The notes beneath the pieces were generated by a model. The model was not told where the DNA came from. It saw only the letters and a program-made list of their open reading frames with translations, and searched no databases. A DNA stretch of 64,000 nucleotides from Methylophaga pinxianii (GTDB taxonomy: Bacteria > Pseudomonadota > Gammaproteobacteria > Nitrosococcales > Methylophagaceae), in NCBI RefSeq assembly GCF_020447225.1, contig NZ_JAJAEO010000189.1:82223-146222 (forward strand), given 5' to 3'. This document shows positions 1 through 8,806 of this stretch, one piece after another. How positions within the stretch are numbered: the stretch's first letter is position 1; each line of letters begins with the position of its first letter. The position numbers and the translations under genes are program-made.

Positions 1-577
1 AGATTGCTGTGAGTTGTTCGATGCTGTTCATGCCACAGCCTAATTCACAACCGGGACAAACTTCATCACAACCAAAAGCAAAATGTTTGACGTGATTTAA
101 CGGCACACCTGCCGCATTTCGGAAATATTGATTCGCCGTCGCACTCAAAGCGCCCAGTGTCATCCCATGAAAGCCATGACTGAAGGCCACAATATCCTGA
201 CGTCCAGTGACTCGTCTGGCGAGTTTCATGGCAGCTTCCACCGCGTTGGTTCCGGTTGGCCCCATAAATTGCATTTTATGCGGCATATTTCGAGGTTTAA
301 GAATAGTATCAGTGAAGTGCTGCATAAATTGCCGTTTGGCGGTGGTATGCATATCCAGACTGTGGGTCACACCGTTGGATTGGATGTAATCCACCACCGC
401 TTTTGTCATACGCTGATTGTTATGACCAAAATTCAGCACCCCGGCACCGGCAAAAAAATCAATGTATTCTTTGCCATTTTCATCGGTTTGCCGTGCATTG
501 AGTGCCGTATCAAAGACCACCGGATAAACTCGGCAATAGGCTCGGATATCAGACTCTCTTTCTTCAAATATACTCAT
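1..577 (-). CDS. Class III (EctB-like) aminotransferase, N-terminal part
   Basis: The gene runs off the left edge; about 192 N-terminal residues are visible. The start ATG (575-577) has an AGGAG Shine-Dalgarno just upstream. The opening (MSIFEERESDIRAYCR), the GAGVLNFGHNN stretch, the GVTHSLDMHT motif and the FMGPTGTNAVEAAMKLAR cofactor-binding segment are those of PLP-dependent class III transaminases of the diaminobutyrate:2-oxoglutarate (EctB) group. The catalytic lysine lies outside the window. Odd: at about residues 170-181, where ordinary EctB proteins as I recall them have a short acidic linker, this protein has four cysteines spaced CX3CX2CX3C. It follows an M20 amidohydrolase by 34 bp in the same direction, so they are probably co-transcribed. 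No ectA or ectC is adjacent, so classical ectoine synthesis is not supported. Family firm; substrate unknown. Confidence 0.8.
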   Translation of the reverse strand, partial: MSIFEERESDIRAYCRVYPVVFDTALNARQTDENGKEYIDFFAGAGVLNFGHNNQRMTKAVVDYIQSNGVTHSLDMHTTAKRQFMQHFTDTILKPRNMPHKMQFMGPTGTNAVEAAMKLARRVTGRQDIVAFSHGFHGMTLGALSATANQYFRNAAGVPLNHVKHFAFGCDEVCPGCELGCGMNSIEQLTAI

Positions 578-611
578 TAAATACTCCTCTTGAACACGTC
601 ACTGTGACGAT

Positions 612-1787
612 TTAGGGCAGTTCCTCCGGAACAGGGACGCCAACTCCAACCAGGCGCGAAAACAATCGTGTGACCACAGGTATCAGACGATCATTGAAAT
701 CGTAATGTGGACTGTGACAGGGCACCTGATGCTCAGGCCCGTCATCACTGCCAATCAGCGCAAATGCGCCGGGGATATGTTGCAGGTAATAACTGAAATC
801 TTCCGAGGCCATAATTGGTGTTGCTGTGACAAAATCCAGTGAATCTGCACCATTTACCTCCTGCCATAAACGTCGCATTTGTGTGGCTTGTAAGGGATGG
901 TTAATTGTTGCATCGTAGCGGGGGAAATGTTCCACCTCAGCGACTACGCCATAACTTGCTGCAGTTTGCTGACTTATTTCGGTAATCAGTCGATATATCT
1001 CATCCCGTATCTTCCTGTCAGGGACCCTGATGCTGCCACCCAGAATCGCATTTTGTGGAATGACGGTTGGTGCACTGATGGCTTCAATAGAAGTCACACT
1101 GATAACGGCGGCCTGCTGAGGCGCTAATCGTCGACTTATGATTTGTTGCAAGTTGAGAGTAATGGCACTGGCCGCTAATACGGGATCGCGGCATAACTCC
1201 GGTTGACTGGCGTGCCCACCTTGACCATGCAGTGTTATTTTAAATGTGCCGTTACCACACATGACCAGACCATCCGGACAAAGCATCTGACCAAACGGAA
1301 TTGCCGGCCAGTTATGCCAGCCATATATCTCGTCAACCCCATCCAGTGCGCCATCCTTAATCATTTCTCTTGCACCATGCCCACCTTCTTCGGCGGGCTG
1401 GAAAATCAGGCTGACCGGGCCTTTCAGTTGTGCTTCGTGATATTTAAGCCATTTTGCCGTCGCTAATAAAGTCGCAGTATGGCCATCATGACCACAGGCA
1501 TGCATACATCCATCATTCATCGAGCTCCAGGCTTTTAACGTCGCTTCATGAATTGGCAAGGCATCCATATCACCCCGAAGAGCGATATGCGCCGCCGAAC
1601 CATTGGGGTTGAGAATACCGACCGTACCGGTGCCGGCGCATGTGCGCCAACTAATATTCAGCGCGCTGAGAATTTCGCGCACACGTGCCGCAGTGCGATG
1701 TTCCTGCCAGCCCATTTCGGGATTGGCATGGAATTCACGGCGAATTGTTTCAGCTGTGGTGATGGTGTCTTGCCAGACATCTGACAT
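612..1787 (-). CDS. M20 family amidohydrolase (hippurate/N-acyl amino acid hydrolase type)
   Basis: 391 residues, normal length for the M20D amidohydrolases (HipO, IAA-amino acid hydrolase, N-acetyl-diaminobutyrate deacetylase-like). Metal ligands are visible: the MHACGHDGHTATL motif gives Cys98, His100 and His103, and Glu133-Glu134 lie in QPAEEGGHGA, with Glu133 the expected general base. A dimerisation lid domain follows (GQGGHASQPE). A cytoplasmic hydrolase that removes an acyl group from an amino acid is expected. It is the first gene of an apparent two-gene unit with the EctB-like aminotransferase, so an N-acylated diamino acid such as N-acetyl-diaminobutyrate is a reasonable substrate guess. 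That guess rests on context only. Confidence 0.85.
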   Translation of the reverse strand: MSDVWQDTITTAETIRREFHANPEMGWQEHRTAARVREILSALNISWRTCAGTGTVGILNPNGSAAHIALRGDMDALPIHEATLKAWSSMNDGCMHACGHDGHTATLLATAKWLKYHEAQLKGPVSLIFQPAEEGGHGAREMIKDGALDGVDEIYGWHNWPAIPFGQMLCPDGLVMCGNGTFKITLHGQGGHASQPELCRDPVLAASAITLNLQQIISRRLAPQQAAVISVTSIEAISAPTVIPQNAILGGSIRVPDRKIRDEIYRLITEISQQTAASYGVVAEVEHFPRYDATINHPLQATQMRRLWQEVNGADSLDFVTATPIMASEDFSYYLQHIPGAFALIGSDDGPEHQVPCHSPHYDFNDRLIPVVTRLFSRLVGVGVPVPEELP

Positions 1788-2023
1788 GAGCCCTCCCCTG
1801 TTTTGGACCGAACAACAAAATTGTCGGCTGATCCGTTTTAAACCTTAATTAGGTTCACATTGTGTCTTTTTAGTGCAATTTGCAATGCCATTCGATGATG
1901 TTGCTTGATAATCAGCTTCAGACTGTGAAACAGCAATTGCTATGCCACTTGTGACTGGTGCTTCGTTGTTTTGGTTCAAAATAGCGCGATTTTTCAAATG
2001 GCACCAGCCAGAAGATGGCAACA

Positions 2024-2764
2024 CTACCAATACTTTTCGATACTGATATGCCCTGGTTCACGACGACTATGTTTTTTAAGTCCGCGCTGCAACAATACAG
2101 CCATCGTGTCTTGCACCATGTCTGGATTACCACACAACATCACATGGCTGTCTTCATCGATGCGACTACCGGCACGTATTTCCAGTTTATTGTCCATGAT
2201 TGCCGCTGGAATACGCCCGGATATTGCATAATCACAAGCTTCCCGACTGACCATCGGAATATAACTGAACTGGTGAGAATGCGTTTCGGCTACGTGACGA
2301 ATAACTTGCTGATAGGCCAGTTCTTCCATGTATCTTACCGCGTGGACCAGGGTAATACGTTCAAACTGTTGCCAGACTTCAACTGTTTTAATAATCGACA
2401 GAAAGGGGCCAATACCGGTACCGGTAGCCAGTAAAAATAGTTTTTTGGCCGCGGGTAATTGTTTTAAGGTCAGAAGGCCTGCGGCTTTAGGGGCTACCTT
2501 AATGGTGTCACCTGCTTTCAGTGTTGCCAGTTTTGTTGATAATAATCCACCCGGTACAGCAATAAAGTAAAAATCCAGTGGCTGTTCATCTGGCGCATTC
2601 ACCAATGAAAAAGGTCGACTGACTTCTTCACCTTCAATATCGAGGGCCAAACGAGTGAATTGTCCGGCTTCAAACTTTTCGATAGGTGCGTCAACCCTCA
2701 GCGAGTGCAAGGTGGATGTCCATTGTTTATTTTCTACAACACGGCCTTCATTCCACTTTGTCAT
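2024..2764 (-). CDS. fpr: Ferredoxin--NADP+ reductase
   Basis: 246 residues, typical of bacterial Fpr. It moves electrons between NADPH and ferredoxin or flavodoxin in the cytoplasm. The FAD-binding RPFS motif is at residues 50-53, the NADP-binding GTGIGP loop at 115-120, a CGNPDM segment lies near residue 211, and the C-terminus ends in EKYW, as in the subclass II bacterial enzymes. The start ATG at 2764 is preceded by a GGAG Shine-Dalgarno. It stands alone, with 236 bp of non-coding DNA downstream and about 210 bp upstream. Confidence 0.93.
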   Translation of the reverse strand: MTKWNEGRVVENKQWTSTLHSLRVDAPIEKFEAGQFTRLALDIEGEEVSRPFSLVNAPDEQPLDFYFIAVPGGLLSTKLATLKAGDTIKVAPKAAGLLTLKQLPAAKKLFLLATGTGIGPFLSIIKTVEVWQQFERITLVHAVRYMEELAYQQVIRHVAETHSHQFSYIPMVSREACDYAISGRIPAAIMDNKLEIRAGSRIDEDSHVMLCGNPDMVQDTMAVLLQRGLKKHSRREPGHISIEKYW

Positions 2765-2973
2765 GCATATCTCCAGTTGAGTAATTTAACGAAGCAGGTT
2801 TACAGCTAGAGACCATATCAATATCTGTGGGGTTGCAGCAAAATAGAATCTATTGACTTTATCCGGCTCAAAGCTGAAACACACTGGGCGAATTTGGCTT
2901 CAGTCTGATTGTTAGACGGTTTTGTATTATCATATGATGCAATAACATTTCTATGCATTAATGAGAAACTCCT

Positions 2974-3615
2974 ATGAATTCAGTGCTGGATATGCAGGCG
3001 TTAAGAGCTGCGACAGTAAACTCCACTCCATTTCCTTTTTTCAAGGTCGAGCGTTCGATCCGGCAAGAAGTGCTGGACCAGATCATTGGTGATTTTCCAG
3101 ACATTGATGATGGGGGCAGCTTTAACGTGGATGATGTCCCCGTGAATGCGGATTTCAAAGCATTTTTGGAGTCAATCGACAGCCCTGAATTCAGACAGCT
3201 TATTTGTGAAAAATTCGATGTAAAAGTGATGGATCTTCCAATGTTGATGACATTACGCGGATATTCCAGACAAAAGGACGGACGTATTCATACTGACTCC
3301 AAAACCAAGCTGGTGACTATTTTGATTTATCTGAATGAAAGCTGGGATGCGGCCAATGGGCGTTTACGTATTTTAAATAATGCGCATGATATGGATGACT
3401 ATGTGGATGAAATCAGTCCCGGCCCGGGCTCATTGGTCGCGTTCAAGGTCACGGATAACTGCTGGCATGGCTATCCAAGTTATGAGGGTACTCGTCGCTC
3501 TATTCAAATCAATTTTCTGACCAGTGAAGCAGCCGGAAACAAACATCGTTTTTTCCACAGATTAAGCGCCAAAGTCAAAAACTGGTTAAGAAAACGCAAA
3601 GTGAAGGTGGCTTAA
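2974..3615 (+). CDS. 2OG-Fe(II) oxygenase superfamily protein
   Basis: 213 residues. It has the double-stranded beta-helix dioxygenase signature: His106-x-Asp108 in GRIHTD, a distal His165 in NCWHGY, and Arg174/Arg175 in GTRRSIQINF as the 2-oxoglutarate carboxylate anchor. The N-terminal PFPFFKVERSI and the GRLRILNN strand match the 2OG-FeII_Oxy_3 branch, which includes prolyl 4-hydroxylase-like proteins. The C-terminus is strongly basic (about residues 185-213). The substrate cannot be read from sequence. The DUF202 gene follows after 3 bp, so the two are probably one transcript. Confidence 0.8.
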   Translation: MNSVLDMQALRAATVNSTPFPFFKVERSIRQEVLDQIIGDFPDIDDGGSFNVDDVPVNADFKAFLESIDSPEFRQLICEKFDVKVMDLPMLMTLRGYSRQKDGRIHTDSKTKLVTILIYLNESWDAANGRLRILNNAHDMDDYVDEISPGPGSLVAFKVTDNCWHGYPSYEGTRRSIQINFLTSEAAGNKHRFFHRLSAKVKNWLRKRKVKVA

Positions 3616-3618
3616 TCA

Positions 3619-3987
3619 ATGTCATATCTTCAGGACCCCCGCGTTTTATTTGCTGCAGAACGCACATTATTGGCCTGGAACCGCACCGGTTTGACGTTTA
3701 TCATGTTTGGCTTTTTGATTGAACGCTCAGGCCTGTTAATTGAGGTATTATCGAAGGGTGAAAATTATCTGAACACCACGATGACCTTTGTCATTGGTCT
3801 GGCTTTTATCCTGCTTGGCAGTGTGACAACTGTATATGCTGCCAGACAATTTCAACGTGTATTAAAAACCCTTGGTGAAGCAGAATTTCCCAAGGGATAT
3901 CGGACGCAATGGGGCGTCGTTGTAAGTTTAATTGTTGCGTTGCTTGGTAGCTTTTTAGCTATCAGCCTCTTTCTCACCTACAACTGA
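3619..3987 (+). CDS. DUF202 (YidH-like) inner-membrane protein
   Basis: 122 residues with three predicted membrane spans. The N-terminal signature LFAAERTLLAWNRTGLTFIMFGF is characteristic of DUF202/YidH proteins: a conserved AERTLLAWxRT block before the first helix. Its function is not established. It starts 3 bp after the oxygenase and is followed 10 bp later by an SMR transporter gene, giving a three-gene plus-strand run. Confidence 0.85.
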   Translation: MSYLQDPRVLFAAERTLLAWNRTGLTFIMFGFLIERSGLLIEVLSKGENYLNTTMTFVIGLAFILLGSVTTVYAARQFQRVLKTLGEAEFPKGYRTQWGVVVSLIVALLGSFLAISLFLTYN

Positions 3988-3997
3988 GTCCCATGTC

Positions 3998-4330
3998 ATG
4001 TCTAAATGGTTATTGTTAAGTATTGCGATCATCGCCGAAGTTTTTGGCACCAGTTTTTTGAAGGCGTCAGAGGGGTTTACCAGGTTCTGGCCCTCTGTGG
4101 CTGTTATCCTTGGTTATGTTGTCGCGTTTTATTTTTTAGCTTTATCGCTGAAAGTCATCCCGGTCGGTATCGCCTATGCCATCTGGGCCGGCATTGGAGT
4201 GGTATTAATTGCTCTGATAGGCTGGATTGTATTTAGTCAGAAACTGGATGTGCCCGCCATTATTGGGATATCCATGATTTTAGGTGGAGTGGTGGTATTA
4301 AACCTCTTTTCCAATAGCTTGACGCATTAA
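3998..4330 (+). CDS. Small multidrug resistance (SMR) family transporter
   Basis: 110 residues, the exact size class of EmrE/SugE proteins, with four hydrophobic helices. The essential membrane glutamate is present as Glu14 in IAIIAEVFGT, the TM3 signature AYAIWAGIGVVLIALIGW is intact, and it ends with LGGVVVLNLF. It is expected to exchange protons for cationic compounds or guanidinium across the inner membrane as a dimer. The AYAIWAGIG wording is closer to EmrE than to SugE/Gdx, so drug or betaine/quaternary ammonium efflux is more likely than guanidinium export. This assignment is by resemblance. Confidence 0.88.
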   Translation: MSKWLLLSIAIIAEVFGTSFLKASEGFTRFWPSVAVILGYVVAFYFLALSLKVIPVGIAYAIWAGIGVVLIALIGWIVFSQKLDVPAIIGISMILGGVVVLNLFSNSLTH

Positions 4331-4438
4331 CCACATTCAATATTGGTCATGCTGAGCAGTCCGTCGTTACCATTATAGGGTGACTTGAAGATCATTCGCT
4401 CCTGACCTGATTACGATTTTTTTATGCTTTAAAGCCCA

Positions 4439-6727
4439 ATGAAGGGCAAAATAACTTTCGGATTTTTTATGAGCTCGTCAGACCCATCGCAAAACAAAAT
4501 TGAGAACGGCCCGTTAATGGATGCCAATTCACTGGGTAATGCATTGCGTTATGTTTTTGCGGGTCGCCTGGCGTTACCTGATGGACATCTTCCCGAAGCA
4601 AAACATGTTGTTCCGGAGGATTTTGTCGGTGTGGGTGTCACCACCTCTGAAGACCCGGCAGTGGATGATTATATCTTGCAGCAATTGACTGAACTGCAGA
4701 TTAAACAGGTACGTCTTGATTATACTTATGGTGATGAAGGTGGGCCTGTTACACGTTTACTGGAGCGCTTGTTAGCCACTGACATTAAGGTCTTACTGCA
4801 TTTGGTACAACCGTTTACCGAAGCACAGCAGATGAAAACCGGTAGCGCTCAGTTACGTTGGCGCGAATTTGTACAAACTGCTGCCAGTCGTTTTGGTTCA
4901 CGCGTGTCAGCGATTGAAGTGGGTTCAACCAGTAACCGTCGTCGTTGGGCGGGTTATGATACCGAAAGTTTTTTTAATACCTGGCGTATTGCCTACGAGG
5001 AAATAAAGTCTCGTCATATCAAAATTGCCGGACCCAATATCTCCGACTTTGAGCCATTGCATAACATTGCGGTATTAACCCGTTTACGGCGTGAGAATCA
5101 ACTTCCGGATATCCATACCAATAATTTGTTCAGCGAACGCGTCACTGAGCCCGAGCGTTTTGATCATCGTATTTTTGGCACAAAATTAGCCATGCGACTG
5201 AAGGTAAATCTGGTCAAAAAAGCGCGCATCTTAAAAAAGATTACCAAAGACTTCGGTGTGAAAGAGTTTATTTCACCTGCCGCATTCTGGACCTTGCCAC
5301 GTATTCATCGTGTACTGGTAAATGGAGAGGAAAAACAGGCTGATTATTTAAGCCGATACCTCACGCTACTGGCCGCTTCTGGTGCAATGCAACAGGCATA
5401 TTGGGGGCCTTTCATCTGCCATCGTGAAGGATTGATTGATGATGGCTATGAAACCTACCCGGACTTGGAGCGAATCACACACTATCGTTCCGTATTGGGT
5501 CAACGTCAGGACTTTCGTTTACGCCCATCCTTTTATGCAATGAAAAACTTTATCCGACTGATACCAGGCAGTTTGTATGAAGGCCCTTTAGCCACTGCTG
5601 AAGCCATTGAAGTCCACGCCTTTCGCAATAACGACAAGTTGATCCATGTGTTATGGACAGCCAATGGTCAGGCCATGCCCATGCATGCGTTATATGCCCC
5701 GACACAGTTGGAGAGTGCTGAAATTATTACCCGTGACGGCGTCATGGTTGTTGAAAAACCAGAATTTGTTACCGAAACCCCCATTTTTATGTGTTGGGCT
5801 GCTGGTACTAAAATCGAATTGAAGGCCAGTCCAAAAGCACGTGAGAGAGTATCTATCTATCGCCATGCCACGGGTCAGAATCTCTATGAATTTGAGCAGG
5901 ATGGCTGGAAAGGCCTGCTATTAGCCGAGAATGCAGAACAAGCCACGCAATTAAAACAGAAGTTACATCCTGCTTATTTGCCTAAAGCAAAGGAAACAAA
6001 TACTTTGCGGAAAGCACGTAACGTTATTTGGAGAATAGATGATCTGCTGGACAAGCCGATCGTTGCCAAAAAACCTTTACGTATGCCACCGCACAAATTG
6101 TTGTTGGATAAATTTAAACCCTGCAAATCCAAACGCAGTTGGAATGCTGCAGCCGAATTATTGCGCCGCGGTATTCCTACGGCCTTGCCTATCGCCTACT
6201 TTGAGCGTATTGACGATAAGAGCTTGACCGAAAATTATTACCTCTGTGATTTGGTTGATCATGATTTCTCTGCTCGAGAAATTCTCACTGCCTTTAATGA
6301 AGGGGCAACTGAATATCAAGGCGTCAACGAGGACGACCTATACCAGCAGTTAAGTTATTTTCTGCTCGATTTACATGGCCGTGGTGTGTTTTTTCGGGAT
6401 CTGGCTGGTGGTAATATCCTGATCAAAAAGCAAGCTGACGGTAAACTGGATTTCACCCTAATCGATATCAATCGGGCACGTTTTTTTAATCGATATCTGA
6501 CATTGCCTGAGCGCCTTTCTGATCTCACAAGAATCTGTAACAAATTACATTTGGCAGGTCGAGAAAAACTGGTGGGACACTACTTACAACATACCAAGTA
6601 TAAGTTGCCATTTAATTTTCGCTGTCGGGTGCCATTTTACCTTTATGATTTCAAAGTTAAATTCAAGCGGCGCTATGGTCGTAAAGCCATTAAACGCCTG
6701 TTCAATAAACTGCGTGGTCATGAATAG
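4439..6727 (+). CDS. TIM-barrel glycosidase-like domain fused to a WaaP/Kdo-type kinase
   Basis: 762 residues. Residues about 60-400 read as a (beta/alpha)8 glycoside-hydrolase-like domain: KQVRLDYTYGDEGGP, VLLHLVQPF, SAIEVGSTSNRRRW (the position of an acid/base Glu in clan GH-A), HIKIAGPNISDF, FISPAAFW and AYWGPF. From about residue 560 a lipopolysaccharide-kinase (InaA/WaaP, Kdo kinase) fold follows: catalytic loop HGRGVFFRDLAGGNIL with Asp654 and Asn659, and LIDINRARF with the metal-binding Asp676. A basic C-terminal tail is present. The start is uncertain: ATG 4439 has no clear Shine-Dalgarno and ATG 4469 (MSSSDPSQ) is an alternative. A role in phosphorylating or sensing a cell-surface glycan is inferred from domains only. 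Confidence 0.75.
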   Translation: MKGKITFGFFMSSSDPSQNKIENGPLMDANSLGNALRYVFAGRLALPDGHLPEAKHVVPEDFVGVGVTTSEDPAVDDYILQQLTELQIKQVRLDYTYGDEGGPVTRLLERLLATDIKVLLHLVQPFTEAQQMKTGSAQLRWREFVQTAASRFGSRVSAIEVGSTSNRRRWAGYDTESFFNTWRIAYEEIKSRHIKIAGPNISDFEPLHNIAVLTRLRRENQLPDIHTNNLFSERVTEPERFDHRIFGTKLAMRLKVNLVKKARILKKITKDFGVKEFISPAAFWTLPRIHRVLVNGEEKQADYLSRYLTLLAASGAMQQAYWGPFICHREGLIDDGYETYPDLERITHYRSVLGQRQDFRLRPSFYAMKNFIRLIPGSLYEGPLATAEAIEVHAFRNNDKLIHVLWTANGQAMPMHALYAPTQLESAEIITRDGVMVVEKPEFVTETPIFMCWAAGTKIELKASPKARERVSIYRHATGQNLYEFEQDGWKGLLLAENAEQATQLKQKLHPAYLPKAKETNTLRKARNVIWRIDDLLDKPIVAKKPLRMPPHKLLLDKFKPCKSKRSWNAAAELLRRGIPTALPIAYFERIDDKSLTENYYLCDLVDHDFSAREILTAFNEGATEYQGVNEDDLYQQLSYFLLDLHGRGVFFRDLAGGNILIKKQADGKLDFTLIDINRARFFNRYLTLPERLSDLTRICNKLHLAGREKLVGHYLQHTKYKLPFNFRCRVPFYLYDFKVKFKRRYGRKAIKRLFNKLRGHE

Positions 6728-6878
6728 AAATCGGTCACTTTTATTCAGCTGCAACTCGGCGTAAATTAAATCCTGCTTATCTTTGGTTTCTATCAGCTTG
6801 AATGGAAATCAACCACATCGTTAATCGCGATGAAAGACAGATAGAACCTGACGTTCTGTTAATCAGGAGGTGTCCGCT

Positions 6879-7124
6879 ATGACGCTGGAAAACATGACTT
6901 TAGTCTGGGGTTGGGCGACTGCTCTCAATTACTTGGTCTTTCTCCTGTGGGTGACGATCTATGCGACGGCAAGCCAGAAAATTTACCGTTTGCACAGCCG
7001 TTGGTTTACCCTGAGTCAGCAGCAATTTTCCCAACTGCACTATCTCGGAATGATGCTTTATAAGTCAGCCATATTTTTGTTTTTACTGGCACCTTATATC
7101 GGTTTGAAATTTGTGCCATCATAA
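6879..7124 (+). CDS. Small membrane protein, DUF6868-like
   Basis: 81 residues with two hydrophobic helices (about 8-28 and 60-78) flanking a polar loop with the conserved IYRLHSRWFTLSQQQF segment and HYLGMMLYK. This layout matches a family of roughly 80-residue proteins that I recall as DUF6868. A perfect AGGAGG (6865-6870) with 8-bp spacing fixes the ATG at 6879 and argues against an in-frame GTG at 6870 that overlaps the Shine-Dalgarno. Function unknown. Confidence 0.75.
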   Translation: MTLENMTLVWGWATALNYLVFLLWVTIYATASQKIYRLHSRWFTLSQQQFSQLHYLGMMLYKSAIFLFLLAPYIGLKFVPS

Positions 7125-7315
7125 GCCTGCCTGTTTCAGGGTCTGTATAACAATCTTAGCTCCGGTTCTTAAGGGGTTATGATTGAAATTGAGGCGATTA
7201 TGAAAGCGAACAGGCTCTGACACACCGATTATTTCCCTCAGTGACCCCAATAATGCTGTCAAAGTCTGACGGTATTTTTTTGTGCGTCTATAAATTTGTT
7301 GAATGGAGTTTTATT

Positions 7316-7729
7316 GTGAATACGCAACCTGACATTATCATTTCTGAACTCGATTACGAGCGTATCGACAACTTGCTACACGCTTCTGCTGGAATCCCAG
7401 CCAATATCCGGGCGGCTTTGGAAACCGAGTTGGAACGCGCTGAACTGGTTGCACCACAACAGATTCCAGCAAATGTTGTCACAATGAATTCAACTGTTAA
7501 ATTCTCCGTTATCTCAAGTGGGATAACTTTTACGTTGAAATTGGTCTATCCGAAGGATATGGATGATTCAGGAAACACCATTTCTATTTTAGCTCCGGTT
7601 GGCAGTGCCATGCTGGGCTTGAAGGAAGGTGATGAAATCAGTTGGCCCGATGGTAATGGCGGGATATTGCAGGTCAGAATCGAATCTATAGAATATCAAC
7701 CGGAGCGTGCAGGTGAATTTCACCGATAA
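7316..7729 (+). CDS. rnk: Regulator of nucleoside diphosphate kinase
   Basis: 137 residues from a GTG start, the usual Rnk length. The N-terminal coiled helix (ISELDYERIDNLL) is followed by a GreA/GreB-like FKBP-fold C-terminal domain (TLKLVYPKDMD, ISILAPVGSAMLGL, GDEISWPDGNG). Rnk binds RNA polymerase near the secondary channel and affects nucleoside diphosphate kinase levels in E. coli and Pseudomonas. The GTG at 7316 is chosen because GGAG lies 8 bp upstream and the protein then begins VNTQPDIIIS, as relatives do. An in-frame ATG at 7241 would add 25 hydrophobic residues not seen in the family. Confidence 0.9.
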   Translation: MNTQPDIIISELDYERIDNLLHASAGIPANIRAALETELERAELVAPQQIPANVVTMNSTVKFSVISSGITFTLKLVYPKDMDDSGNTISILAPVGSAMLGLKEGDEISWPDGNGGILQVRIESIEYQPERAGEFHR

Positions 7730-7757
7730 CTCCGATCAAATGCGTCTGGAGTTCAAT

Positions 7758-8804
7758 ATGCTTAAAAAGTGGTTGGTCCTAGTGTCGATTGTGTTTTTTA
7801 GTGCATGTAGTCCCGAGCAATCTGATAAGCAGCGTTTGATTATTGAAGGCTTCCCAGTCAGCTACAGTGGCACATTGCCCTGTGCTGACTGTCCAGGCAT
7901 TAATTATCGGCTCAATTTATTTGCTGATCACAGCTATTATCTGCAATTACATTACCTGGAATCTGGCGATAATTCGACGTTTTACCAGCTGGGTCAATGG
8001 CAGCAACATACTGATCAGCTTAGGCTGCTTTCAGATGATCCGCAGCAAACAGCCTTTCAGATAGAGAAAGATGGCAATATCCGATTACTGGATCAGGAGT
8101 ATGTGTCAATTAACACCTCACTGAACTATGAGTTGCAACGAGATGACACCTTTCAGGCGGTATATCCGGTCATGCAATTTCATGGCATGTATAGTTACAT
8201 GGCCGATAGCGGAATTTTTTCTGAATGCCTGACTGGGCAACGTTGGTTTGTCGCACAGGAAGCAGACAATGCTGCGCTTGAATCGCTGTATCTTGAATAT
8301 GCAGAAGAGACGAACCAAGCCTTATTGGTAGAAGCGACCGGTTATATTGAACCACGTGCCAATAGTGACACGGGCGTGATGCAGCCTACTTTGATCGTCA
8401 CCCAAGCCGATGATATTTGGCCAGGGGAAACCTGCGGTAAATTAGGCTATAACGAAAACCTGCTTAATACCTATTGGAAGCTGACCCGGTTGAATGATGA
8501 ACCTATCGAGGTGTATGAGCAGCAAAGAGAGCCTTCACTTATTTTGGCCAGTGAGGAAAACCGCCTGTCTGGATCCGATGGTTGCAATCGGATTATGGGG
8601 GGCTATCAACTTAGAGAAGATAAACTTAAATTCAACCGGATTGCCAGCACCATGATGGCCTGCCCTCAAGGAATGGAAACTGCACAAGCATTACATTTCA
8701 TGCTGGAAAAAGTCCGCTACTGGCAAATTGAAGGTCAGCACCTTGAACTGGCCGATGTAGATGGAAATGTGATGGCTCGATTCGAAGCGGTACACCTGCA
8801 ATAG
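7758..8804 (+). CDS. Lipoprotein with NlpE N-terminal-like and META (HslJ-like) domains
   Basis: 348 residues. A signal peptide ends in the lipobox FFSAC, so it is an outer-membrane lipoprotein. Residues about 25-125 carry the NlpE N-terminal pattern (SYSGTLPCADCPGINYRLNLFAD, with the paired cysteines). Residues about 240-348 form a META/HslJ domain: YWKLTRLNDEPI, LSGSDGCNRIMGGY, and FNRIASTMMACPQGME. The middle portion is less clear. NlpE senses surface adhesion and copper and feeds the Cpx pathway; HslJ is linked to heat and novobiocin tolerance. The ATG at 7758 has GGAG 7 bp upstream. It lies 28 bp after rnk and only 2 bp before the DUF2007 gene. Envelope stress function is inferred. Confidence 0.83.
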   Translation: MLKKWLVLVSIVFFSACSPEQSDKQRLIIEGFPVSYSGTLPCADCPGINYRLNLFADHSYYLQLHYLESGDNSTFYQLGQWQQHTDQLRLLSDDPQQTAFQIEKDGNIRLLDQEYVSINTSLNYELQRDDTFQAVYPVMQFHGMYSYMADSGIFSECLTGQRWFVAQEADNAALESLYLEYAEETNQALLVEATGYIEPRANSDTGVMQPTLIVTQADDIWPGETCGKLGYNENLLNTYWKLTRLNDEPIEVYEQQREPSLILASEENRLSGSDGCNRIMGGYQLREDKLKFNRIASTMMACPQGMETAQALHFMLEKVRYWQIEGQHLELADVDGNVMARFEAVHLQ

Positions 8805-8806
8805 CC

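Noticed and set aside
128-580. Plus-strand open frame of 150 codons
   Set aside because: It lies opposite the EctB-like aminotransferase, whose family motifs and Shine-Dalgarno are clear on the minus strand.
1-1787. Ectoine biosynthesis operon ectABC
   Set aside because: Only an EctB-like gene is present; its upstream partner is an M20 amidohydrolase and neither ectA nor ectC is next to it.
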